Source: Chitinophagales bacterium
Lineage (GTDB): Bacteria; Bacteroidota; Bacteroidia; Chitinophagales; Chitinophagaceae
Assembly (NCBI GenBank): GCA_017303335.1
Contig: JAFLBK010000001.1
Location: forward strand, 5,001-69,000
Direction: 5' to 3'
DNA length: 64,000 nucleotides
A model generated the notes under the pieces. That model made no database searches and was not told the DNA's origin. It saw only the letters and a program-made list of their open reading frames with translations. How positions within the stretch are numbered: the stretch's first letter is position 1; the number at the start of each line of letters is the position of its first letter. The translations under genes were made by a program, and so were the position numbers. Below, piece after piece: positions 34,061-41,597 of the stretch.

Positions 34061-35368
34061 ATGAAAAAGATATTCCTGATAATAACCTGTGTCGCGGTCA
34101 TCACCGGCGCCTTCGCCCAGGAGACCATCTCGCCCGCACCGGCACAAAAAGAGACCATCGCCCTCACCAACGCCACCATTCATGTGGGCAACGGACAGGT
34201 GATCCAGAATGGAACCGTGGTATTCAAGAACGGCAAAATCACCGAAGTAGGCGCCAATGCATCTACAGCGGGCGCCAAAGTGATCGACTGCAAGGGCAAA
34301 CATATTTATCCCGGGCTCATCCTGAGCGCAACCCAGATCGGGCTCGTGGAAGTTCCTTCCGTTCGGGCCACGGCGGATGGTTCCGAGATCGGCGAAATGA
34401 ATCCCAGCATCCGTTCGCTGGTTGCCTATAATACCGACTCGAAAGTGATCAACACACTTCGGTACAACGGTATCCTATTGGGCAATATCGTTCCCGACGG
34501 CGGACTCATCTCCGGCTCTTCTTCCGTGGTACAGTTCGACGCCTGGAACTGGGAAGACGCGGCCTACCGCTCCGATGGCGCCATCCATTTCCGCATGCCA
34601 TCCCTCCTGCAACGCCGCGGCGGCAGAGGCGGGTTCGGCAATTTCGGCGGCGGTCAGCAGAATGTGGACCCGGTAAAACGGGGCCTCGAACAGATCGAAA
34701 ACGTAAAAGTATTTTTCCGCGAAGCGAAAGCATACATGGCCGAAGCCAATCACGCCAGCGCCAATCTTAAATTTGAAGCGGTACGCGGACTGTTCGAGAA
34801 GAAACAAAAACTCTTCATCCACTGCAACATCGTGAAGGAAATGCTGCTGGCGATCGACTTCTCCAAAGAATTTGGTTTCGATGTGGTACTCGTAGGCGCT
34901 GTAGACAGCTGGCAGATCGCCGACCTGCTGCGCCAGAACAACATTGCCGTTGTACTGAATCAACTGCATAACCTGCCGGTAATGATCGACGACGACATCG
35001 ACCAGCCTTTCAAAACGCCTTCCATGCTGCAGAAGGCCGGCGTGCTTTTCAGCATCACCGACGACGATGAGAACACCCGCAGCCGAAACCTCGCTTTCAA
35101 TGCAGGCACCGCCGCCGCGTATGGCTTAACCAAAGAAGAAGCGCTCAGTGCCATTACCCTCAACGCGGCCCGGATCCTTGGCATTGCCGACAGAACCGGG
35201 AGCATTGAAGCCGGCAAAGACGCCAATATTGTTGTCAGCGAAGGCGACCTGCTGGATATGCGCACCAACATCATCGATCATGCCTATATCCAGGGCCGCG
35301 ATGTGGATCTGCACAACAAGCAAACCCAGCTCGCTGAAAAATACGAGAATAAATACGGGATAAAATAA
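34061..35368 (+). CDS. exported amidohydrolase-fold protein lacking the HxH motif
   Basis: 435 residues with a signal peptide (MKKIFLIITCVAVITGAFAQ). The beta-sandwich of amidohydrolases is clear (NATIHVGNGQVIQNGTVVF, GKITEVGANA, and C-terminal GSIEAGKDANIVVSEGD), but the expected GxxDxHxH is GLILSATQIGLVE, so two metal ligands are missing. A Gly/Arg-rich insert (RRGGRGGFGNFGGGQQN) lies near 185-205. It appears to be a pseudoenzyme partner of the preceding protein, with the same order of domains. Operon of two, closed by a strong terminator. Confidence 0.87.
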   Translation: MKKIFLIITCVAVITGAFAQETISPAPAQKETIALTNATIHVGNGQVIQNGTVVFKNGKITEVGANASTAGAKVIDCKGKHIYPGLILSATQIGLVEVPSVRATADGSEIGEMNPSIRSLVAYNTDSKVINTLRYNGILLGNIVPDGGLISGSSSVVQFDAWNWEDAAYRSDGAIHFRMPSLLQRRGGRGGFGNFGGGQQNVDPVKRGLEQIENVKVFFREAKAYMAEANHASANLKFEAVRGLFEKKQKLFIHCNIVKEMLLAIDFSKEFGFDVVLVGAVDSWQIADLLRQNNIAVVLNQLHNLPVMIDDDIDQPFKTPSMLQKAGVLFSITDDDENTRSRNLAFNAGTAAAYGLTKEEALSAITLNAARILGIADRTGSIEAGKDANIVVSEGDLLDMRTNIIDHAYIQGRDVDLHNKQTQLAEKYENKYGIK

Positions 35369-35389
35369 TCCCGACTGGATAATTTTTTT

Positions 35390-35423
35390 AAAAAGCAGGA
35401 TCAACTGGGTCCTGCTTTTTTAT
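35390..35423 (+). terminator. terminator after the amidohydrolase pair
   Basis: 11-bp stem AAAAAGCAGGA / TCCTGCTTTTT with a 9-base loop, followed by TTTATTTG. 21 bases after the stop at 35368. Confidence 0.9.
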
Positions 35424-35535
35424 TTGTTTCATCTTCCCGATCATTTGCTTACCTTTTGCGGCGAAAGAAACGCAGGCATTCTTCACTGCCCGCCGGTGTT
35501 TCCGGATTTCCCTGGTACAGAACAAACAACCCGCT

Positions 35536-36552
35536 ATGCCCGCAAAAAAGATCAAGCAGCATGAGTGTGCCAACTGTGGCTTCCGGTTCAGCTCAAACAG
35601 TGAGCACACCAATTTCTGTCCCAACTGCGGACAGGAGAACCACAACCCACGGTTCCCGCTGGTTCATTACGGGTATGAATTACTGGAAGGTCTCCTGCAC
35701 TTTGATACCAAGTTCTTTTATTCACTGAAGATACTTTTATTCAGGCCCGGCAAGATCACACACGATTACATCCGCAACATCAGGGGGCGCTATACGCCTC
35801 CTTTCCGGATGTTTATCTTTCTTTCCATTTTCGGCTTGCTGGTAATGGGCTTGTACGAAAAGAACCTGCTCAATAAAGGGCTTTTTGGAGAAAGTCCCGA
35901 CGTTGCGGAAAAGAACATGACCATCAGCGAGCTGTTCGACAGATCGGCGGATAGTGTGAAGGATCATATCCTGGTGCCGCCGTTTTCCTGGGTGATGAAA
36001 AACCCCGCGATCAGCAACGCCGATCTCCGGTTGCTTAAAAAAACAGACAAGGAAGATATCGGCGCATGGCTTACCAAACATGGCTATGCGGATAATATCA
36101 TTACCCGGCTGTATGCCGGGAATAAAAAAGTACGCATCAGCCGGGAGATGACGATGCCCGAAGCGGTGATCATGGTAACGGGTATTTTCAAATGGCTGTT
36201 CCTGGTGATGATACCTGTGAATGCGCTGATCTGCTTCCTGGTATTTTACCGCCGCGGATTGTATTACTACGATGCCATGCTGTTTTCTATCCACTTCGGG
36301 TGTTTCTTCCTGATCCTCTTCCCCGTCATGTTGCTTTCTGTATTGCTGTTGCAGGGAGCCGGCAGCGGGGCATTACTGGTGTCGGGAATATTTTTTTTGC
36401 TGGCCTTGTTTGTCTACCTGGCTTTCGCATTGAAACGGGTATTCGCGTTTTCATGGCTCGGAACGCTGCTCAGAATGACGGTTGTCTGCCTCACGGCATT
36501 CGCGCTGTTTCAACTGATCCACTACTTCATATCATCGCATTCGGGCAGGTAA
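35536..36552 (+). CDS. DUF3667 membrane protein with zinc ribbon
   Basis: 338 residues. N-terminal zinc ribbon CANCGF ... FCPNCGQ (about residues 10-35), then HYGYELLEGLLHFDTKFF, LFRPGKITHDYIRNIRGRY and TPPFRMFIFLSIFGLL, the DUF3667 signature; a soluble stretch about 110-210; and four C-terminal membrane helices. Function of DUF3667 is unknown. Stands alone between a terminator and the nucleoside genes. Confidence 0.87.
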   Translation: MPAKKIKQHECANCGFRFSSNSEHTNFCPNCGQENHNPRFPLVHYGYELLEGLLHFDTKFFYSLKILLFRPGKITHDYIRNIRGRYTPPFRMFIFLSIFGLLVMGLYEKNLLNKGLFGESPDVAEKNMTISELFDRSADSVKDHILVPPFSWVMKNPAISNADLRLLKKTDKEDIGAWLTKHGYADNIITRLYAGNKKVRISREMTMPEAVIMVTGIFKWLFLVMIPVNALICFLVFYRRGLYYYDAMLFSIHFGCFFLILFPVMLLSVLLLQGAGSGALLVSGIFFLLALFVYLAFALKRVFAFSWLGTLLRMTVVCLTAFALFQLIHYFISSHSGR

Positions 36553-36662
36553 CGATCCTTCACCAACCGATCCCGCTGACGGGCGTGGACAGGCGCACTT
36601 ATTGCCGGCCTGTGTGCCCATATAGCGGGTACGAAAGTCACTGTTCCAAGTCCATTAATCAA

Positions 36663-36670
36663 TATCTTTG
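36663..36670 (+). promoter_or_regulatory. probable -7 box upstream of nucleoside phosphorylase
   Basis: TATCTTTG matches TAnnTTTG, 18 bases before the ATG at 36688. The -33 element is not convincing. Confidence 0.4.
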
Positions 36671-36687
36671 TTTTTCAACGATCCGCT

Positions 36688-37560
36688 ATGCAACGTATAC
36701 CCGATTCGGAACTCATCATCAATGATCGCGGCGCCATCTATCACCTCGATGTACGGCCCGATGAACTGGCCGATACCATCATCGTGGTAGGCGACCCCGA
36801 CCGGGTGAAAAAGATCAGCGCTTATTTCGACCGGATCGAATTCAAACTGCAGCACCGCGAATTCATCACCCACACGGGTTATGTGGGTAACAAACGGCTC
36901 TCGTGCATCTCCACCGGCATCGGCCCCGATAATATCGACATCGTATTCAATGAACTCGACGCACTGGCCAATATCGATTTCAATACACGGACCATCAAGG
37001 ACACACTGACCAAACTCAAGATCATTCGCTTCGGCACTTCCGGTTCGCTGCAGGCCGATATACCGGTTGACAGCCTGGTGGCTTCCACACACGGACTCGG
37101 CCTCGACAACCTGCTTAACTTTTACCAGTATACAAAGGCAAGCGCCGATCGGGAAATGGCCGACGCTTTCGTAGCGCAAACCGGTCTCGACACAACCATC
37201 ACCATCCCCTACTGCTTCAGCGGAAGCGAAATGCTGCTTGATAAATTCGGTAACGAATTCTATAAAGGAATCACCGTTACCTGCCCGGGATTTTTTGGTC
37301 CGCAGGGACGGGTACTCCGGTTAGGACTGGCCAGTCCGGGATTGGTTGACAAACTCACCCACTTCCGCTTTCATAATCACCGAATCACTAACTTTGAAAT
37401 GGAGACCTCGGCCATCTATGGCTTGGGCAAACTGATGGGCCATGAATGCATGAGCGTAAATGCCATCATTGCCAACCGGGTGGTAAAGGAATTCTCCAAA
37501 GACAACAATGCCGCTGTTGAAAAACTGATCAAAAAAGCGCTGGAGGTTCTGACGTCGTAA
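36688..37560 (+). CDS. nucleoside phosphorylase (uridine phosphorylase-like)
   Basis: 290 residues of the PNP/UDP superfamily; splits nucleosides with phosphate to base and (deoxy)ribose 1-phosphate. Motifs: TIIVVGDPDRVKKISAYFD (phosphate loop), SCISTGIGPDNIDIVFNEL, IRFGTSGSLQADIPV, and ITNFEMETSAIYGLGKLMGH with the ribose-binding Glu-Met-Glu. The latter form favours uridine or purine nucleosides of the UP branch. Followed 35 bases later by deoC, which uses deoxyribose 5-phosphate; the phosphopentomutase step is not in the window. Confidence 0.92.
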   Translation: MQRIPDSELIINDRGAIYHLDVRPDELADTIIVVGDPDRVKKISAYFDRIEFKLQHREFITHTGYVGNKRLSCISTGIGPDNIDIVFNELDALANIDFNTRTIKDTLTKLKIIRFGTSGSLQADIPVDSLVASTHGLGLDNLLNFYQYTKASADREMADAFVAQTGLDTTITIPYCFSGSEMLLDKFGNEFYKGITVTCPGFFGPQGRVLRLGLASPGLVDKLTHFRFHNHRITNFEMETSAIYGLGKLMGHECMSVNAIIANRVVKEFSKDNNAAVEKLIKKALEVLTS

Positions 37561-37595
37561 ACCTCCAAACCCATAAATGACTTAAACGTTCTGTA

Positions 37596-38519
37596 ATGAT
37601 CGCAACCCGAATGATCCCCGACTTCTCCGCCCCGGTGCATATCGACCAGGTAGGTGTGGAAGAAAGGGCCTCCCGCTTTACGAAGCGAAGCATCAAAAAT
37701 GAGAGTAAACTGAACGGATTGATGCTCGCCCTCAACATGATCGATCTTACCACCCTGGAAGGAAAGGACACCGACGGAAAAGTGAAACAGCTTTGCTACA
37801 AAGCGCAGCATCTGCATGACGCATACCCGGGCTTGCCCACCGTTGCCGCTATCTGCGTATACCCATCGATGGTTAAAACAGCGAAGGCGGCCCTCGGCAA
37901 TTCCGGGATTAAAGTTGCTTCCGTGGCCACCGCTTTTCCCAGCGGACAAGCGCCCCGCGATGTAAAGATCCGCGACACCAAATACGCCGTGCAGAATGGA
38001 GCCGACGAGATCGATATGGTCATCTCCCGGGGTAAATTCCTGCAGGGCGAATACAATTTTGTTTTTGACGAGATCGCAGCGATCAAGGAAGCCTGTGGCC
38101 CCGCCAACGGCGGGGCGAGGCTTAAAGTGATCCTGGAAACCGGCGAACTGGTTACCTACGACAAAGTGCGCAAGGCCAGCGACATTGCCATGTATGCCGG
38201 CGCCGATTTCATCAAAACATCCACGGGCAAGATATCACCGGCTGCCACCATGCCCGTGACACTGGTAATGCTGGAAGCCATCCGTGATTTTTATTACAAG
38301 ACCGGGAAGAAGATCGCCATGAAACCAGCGGGCGGTATTTCGAAGGCAAAAGCGGCGCTGCACTACCTCGTGATGCTGAATGAAGTGCTGGGTGAAGAAT
38401 GGATGAACAACGAATGGTTCCGCTTCGGCGCCAGCAGCCTGGCCAACGACATACTGATGCAATTAATGAAACAGCGGACCGGCGTATACCAGGCAGCGAA
38501 TTATTTTTCAATAGACTGA
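37596..38519 (+). CDS. deoC: deoxyribose-phosphate aldolase
   Basis: 307 residues; splits 2-deoxyribose 5-phosphate to acetaldehyde and glyceraldehyde 3-phosphate. The Schiff-base Lys207 is in ADFIKTSTGKISPA; the second active Lys is in KKIAMKPAGGISKAKAA. AAICVYPSMV and ASVATAFPSGQA complete the core. Longer than short bacterial DeoC, like the animal-type enzyme. Next genes are aldehyde dehydrogenases, which would remove the acetaldehyde. Confidence 0.94.
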   Translation: MIATRMIPDFSAPVHIDQVGVEERASRFTKRSIKNESKLNGLMLALNMIDLTTLEGKDTDGKVKQLCYKAQHLHDAYPGLPTVAAICVYPSMVKTAKAALGNSGIKVASVATAFPSGQAPRDVKIRDTKYAVQNGADEIDMVISRGKFLQGEYNFVFDEIAAIKEACGPANGGARLKVILETGELVTYDKVRKASDIAMYAGADFIKTSTGKISPAATMPVTLVMLEAIRDFYYKTGKKIAMKPAGGISKAKAALHYLVMLNEVLGEEWMNNEWFRFGASSLANDILMQLMKQRTGVYQAANYFSID

Positions 38520-38604
38520 TAAGGTTCAACGTTAAACGTTCAAATCGTTCAACGTTGAATCAGGACTCAACATCAAACGTTAAACCTTAAACGATTTAAA
38601 CGTA
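38520..38604. repeat. AACGTT/CGTTTAA-type inverted repeat between deoC and ALDH
   Basis: Runs of AACGTTAAACGTTC and TCGTTCAACGTTGA, a spacer, then TCAACATCAAACGTTAAACC and TTAAACGATTTAAACGT. A diverged relative of the 28966 and 40081 repeats. It fills the deoC-ALDH spacer and could fold into one long hairpin in the mRNA. Confidence 0.65.
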
Positions 38605-38608
38605 CTAA

Positions 38609-40087
38609 ATGGCAACCAAAAAAAACAATACCCTCAAACTGAAATTCGACAGTGCCCGCAAACTGGCTCCCGCGCCGGAGAGTAAGAGTGCCGCTAAAAT
38701 AGATCCGCAATACGACCTGTTCATCAACGGTAAATTCGAAAAGCCGCTGAGCAAAAAATATTTCGCCACGATCAATCCCGCTACCGAGGAAAAATTATCG
38801 GTTGTGGCCGAGGCAAACAGCTCCGATGTGAACAAAGCCGTTGGCGCCGCCCGCAACGCCTATGAAAAAGTTTGGAAGAAAATGCCGGCCAGGGAACGGG
38901 CCAAGTACATCTACCGCATTGCCCGCATGGTTCAGGAACGGGCCCGTGAGTTCGCCATCATCGAAACGCTGGATGGAGGAAAACCGATCCGGGAAAGCCG
39001 TGATTTTGATGTACCCACCGCCGCCAATCATTTCTTTTATTATGCCGGCTGGGCCGATAAACTGGAATACGCCTTTCCCAACCGCAATGCGGTACCGATG
39101 GGTGTAGCCGGTCAGATCATTCCCTGGAATTTCCCCCTGCTGATGGCCGCCTGGAAAATTGCGCCGGCGCTGGCAACAGGCAATACCGTTGTACTGAAGC
39201 CCGCCGAAACAACACCGCTTACTGCCTTAAAACTGGCCGAGATCATCCAAGAAGCCGACCTGCCGCCCGGCGTGGTGAACATCATCACAGGCGCTGGCGC
39301 AACCGGCGCCGCCATCGTCAATCATCCCGATATCAATAAGATCGCTTTCACCGGTTCCACCGAGGTAGGTAAGATCATACAGCGGGCCATTGCCGGCACC
39401 CCTAAAAAAGCAACCCTGGAACTGGGTGGCAAGGCAGCCAACATCATCTTTGACGATGCCCCGCTCGACCAGGCGGTGGAAGGAGTGATCAATGGCATCT
39501 TCTTCAACCAGGGACATGTTTGCTGTGCAGGCTCACGCTTGTATGTACAGGAATCGGTGTATAAGGAAGTGGTACGCAAACTGAAAGACCGGATCGAAAC
39601 CCTGATCGTGGGCGACCCGATCGATAAGAATACAGATATCGGCGCCATCAATTCAAAAGCGCAACTGGAAACGATCAATAAGTATATCAGGATCGGCCAG
39701 CAGGAAGGAGCCGAAATGCACCAGAGTTCCTGTTCGGTTCCCGGGAAAGGTTTCTTCTGCCGCCCCACCCTGTTCACCAATGTGGCGCAGAGCAACCGCA
39801 TTGCGCAGGAAGAGATCTTCGGACCCGTTCTGGCGATCCAGAGTTTCAGAACCGATGATGAAGTGATCGAGAAAGCGAACAACAGTGCCTATGGTTTATC
39901 GGCCGGCGTATGGACCGACAAGGGCTCAAAGATCTTCAACATGACCACGAAGATGCGGGCCGGTGTGGTGTGGGCAAATACCTTCAACAAATTTGATCCC
40001 ACTTCTCCTTTCGGTGGTTACAAAGAAAGTGGTTATGGAAGAGAAGGAGGCGTGCATGGGTTGAATGCGTATGTGAATATCGTTTAA
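38609..40087 (+). CDS. aldehyde dehydrogenase, catalytic (ALDH16-like, N-terminal half)
   Basis: 492 residues. A basic N-terminal tail (about 35 residues) precedes a complete ALDH fold: IPWNFPLLMAAWKIAPALA, general base in LELGGKAANIIF, catalytic Cys305 in NQGHVCCAGSR, and the C-terminal FGGYKESGYGREGG. Its neighbours are deoC upstream and, past a small inserted gene, a 298-residue ALDH-like protein without active site. That pair recalls ALDH16, which in other bacteria and animals is one chain with a catalytic and a non-catalytic ALDH domain. Likely substrate: acetaldehyde from DeoC. The stop codon is the first CGTTTAA of the downstream repeat. Confidence 0.9.
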   Translation: MATKKNNTLKLKFDSARKLAPAPESKSAAKIDPQYDLFINGKFEKPLSKKYFATINPATEEKLSVVAEANSSDVNKAVGAARNAYEKVWKKMPARERAKYIYRIARMVQERAREFAIIETLDGGKPIRESRDFDVPTAANHFFYYAGWADKLEYAFPNRNAVPMGVAGQIIPWNFPLLMAAWKIAPALATGNTVVLKPAETTPLTALKLAEIIQEADLPPGVVNIITGAGATGAAIVNHPDINKIAFTGSTEVGKIIQRAIAGTPKKATLELGGKAANIIFDDAPLDQAVEGVINGIFFNQGHVCCAGSRLYVQESVYKEVVRKLKDRIETLIVGDPIDKNTDIGAINSKAQLETINKYIRIGQQEGAEMHQSSCSVPGKGFFCRPTLFTNVAQSNRIAQEEIFGPVLAIQSFRTDDEVIEKANNSAYGLSAGVWTDKGSKIFNMTTKMRAGVVWANTFNKFDPTSPFGGYKESGYGREGGVHGLNAYVNIV

Positions 40088-40628
40088 GAAGTTTCAGACG
40101 TTTAAGTCGGTTCAGGGTCGGGATAATACCATTTTTAGATGATCTATTTCCTGGAATCTCACGAACGAATCAAACGATCTTGAGTTTTAAAACGATAGGC
40201 ATGGCAACAATAAAAAGGTTTGAGGATCTGGATGTCTGGAAAGTGAGCCGGGATTTATGTGACAGGCTTGGAGTTATTATAGATAGCGATGCATTAAAGA
40301 GAAACTTCAGACTAATTGGCCAAATAGAGGGATCCTCCGGATCTGTTATGGATAACATAGCCGAAGGGTTTGAAAGAGGGACAAAGGCGGAATTTATATT
40401 ATTCCTTGGCTATTCAAAAGGATCCTGTGGTGAATTAAGATCGCAATTATACAGGGCGTTGGATAGAAAATATATCAATAAAGAACAGTTCCAGGAGTTG
40501 TATTTACTTGCAGTCAGAATCAGCGTTATGCTGCAGAAGTTCATTAACTACCTGTTGCAATCTCAAGTAAAAGGATTGCGCAAAAAGAACCCTGAAACGG
40601 CTTAAACGATTTAAACGTTTTTAAACGA
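40081..40628 (+). mobile_element. candidate IVS-like element: four-helix-bundle gene between inverted repeats
   Basis: CGTTTAAGTCGGTTCAGGGT (40099-40118) and the reverse of 40589-40608 match at 18 of 20 bases, and both arms continue outward with more CGTTTAA units (40081-40098 and 40609-40628). Only the four-helix-bundle gene lies between. The right arm matches the solo repeat at 29042-29060. The unit splits two aldehyde dehydrogenase genes that belong together. No target duplication was found. Confidence 0.55.
40201..40605 (+). CDS. four-helix-bundle protein (S23/IVP family)
   Basis: About 134 residues. FEDLDVWKVSRDLCDRLG, GQIEGSSGSVMDNIAEGFER and FILFLGYSKGSCGELRSQL are the family signature; four long amphipathic helices. 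Relatives are encoded in intervening sequences of some 23S rRNA genes, and Avd of diversity-generating retroelements has the same fold. Start is the ATG at 40201; a TTG seven codons earlier is in frame. The last codons and the stop (NPETA, TAA) are supplied by the right inverted repeat. Codon use is more AT-rich than its neighbours. Confidence 0.88.
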   Translation: MATIKRFEDLDVWKVSRDLCDRLGVIIDSDALKRNFRLIGQIEGSSGSVMDNIAEGFERGTKAEFILFLGYSKGSCGELRSQLYRALDRKYINKEQFQELYLLAVRISVMLQKFINYLLQSQVKGLRKKNPETA

Positions 40629-40634
40629 CAGAAT

Positions 40635-41531
40635 ATGGCAACTACAGATAAAAGACTCGAAATCCTCAAAACCTACAAAATCTACATCGGCGGACAATTT
40701 CCCCGTACGGAATCGGGCCGTTATTATATAGCCAGCAGCAACAAGGGACTTAAACTGGCCAATGTTTGCCTTTGTTCCCGTAAGGATTTCCGGGATGCCG
40801 TGGTGGCGGCGCGTGGCGCTTTCGGCGGCTGGAGCGGAAGAGCCGCTTTCAACCGGGGCCAGATCCTCTACCGCATCGCCGAAATGCTCGAAGGCAGGAA
40901 AGCCCAGTTCATCGATGAACTGATGAAACAGGATGCGTCAAGGGCGCAGGCCGAAAACGAAGTATCACTTTGTATCGACCGCCTGATCTATTACAGCGGC
41001 TGGTGCGACAAATTCCAGCAACTCTTCAGCACGGTGAACCCGGTGGCTTCTTCGCATTTCAATTTCTCCGTTCCCGAACCAACAGGCGTTGTGGCAGCCA
41101 TCGCCCCGCAGGCCGATTCCTTGCTGGGACTGGTTTCACTGATCGCTCCCATCATCGCCGGTGGAAATACCTGCATTGTGCTGGCCGCTCACAGCAAGCC
41201 TCTTTGCGCCGTAACCTTTGCCGAAGTACTGAACAGCTCCGACCTTCCGGGCGGCGTGGTGAATATCCTCACCGGGAAAGTATCCGAACTCATTCCCTTC
41301 TTCGCCGATCACATGGATGTGAATGCCGTTGTGTATTGCGAAGCCGATAGCTCCAACCAGAAAATGATCCGGGAAAAAGCGGCAATGAACCTGAAACGTG
41401 TTTCGTTTTACGACAAGGTGAAATGGGCTCATGAAGAAGGACAATCTCCCTATTTCATCATGGACTTCCAGGAGATCAAAACCACCTGGCACCCGATCGA
41501 AAATATCGGCGGCGCCAAGGCTGGATATTGA
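40635..41531 (+). CDS. non-catalytic aldehyde dehydrogenase-like protein (ALDH16 C-terminal-like)
   Basis: 298 residues covering only the cofactor-binding half of an ALDH: KIYIGGQFPRTESGRYY, GGWSGRAAFNRGQILYRIAE, EPTGVVAAIAPQADSLLGLV and SSDLPGGVVNILTG. There is no catalytic Cys motif and no catalytic domain; after NLKRVSFYDKVKW the chain ends in a short tail (TTWHPIENIGGAKAGY). A terminator follows at once, so this is not a frameshift. This layout fits the inactive second domain of ALDH16. It probably binds the catalytic partner at 38609. Confidence 0.82.
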   Translation: MATTDKRLEILKTYKIYIGGQFPRTESGRYYIASSNKGLKLANVCLCSRKDFRDAVVAARGAFGGWSGRAAFNRGQILYRIAEMLEGRKAQFIDELMKQDASRAQAENEVSLCIDRLIYYSGWCDKFQQLFSTVNPVASSHFNFSVPEPTGVVAAIAPQADSLLGLVSLIAPIIAGGNTCIVLAAHSKPLCAVTFAEVLNSSDLPGGVVNILTGKVSELIPFFADHMDVNAVVYCEADSSNQKMIREKAAMNLKRVSFYDKVKWAHEEGQSPYFIMDFQEIKTTWHPIENIGGAKAGY

Positions 41532-41550
41532 GAACACTATATAGCACAAA

Positions 41551-41582
41551 ACAGCCCGGTACTAATGTGCCGGGCTGTTTAT
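41551..41582. terminator. bidirectional terminator between ALDH-like gene and secA
   Basis: Stem ACAGCCCGG / CCGGGCTGT, 10-base loop; AAAA precedes and TTTATTTA follows, so it can serve both convergent genes. Confidence 0.9.
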
Positions 41583-41597
41583 TTAGTGTGTTCCTGG

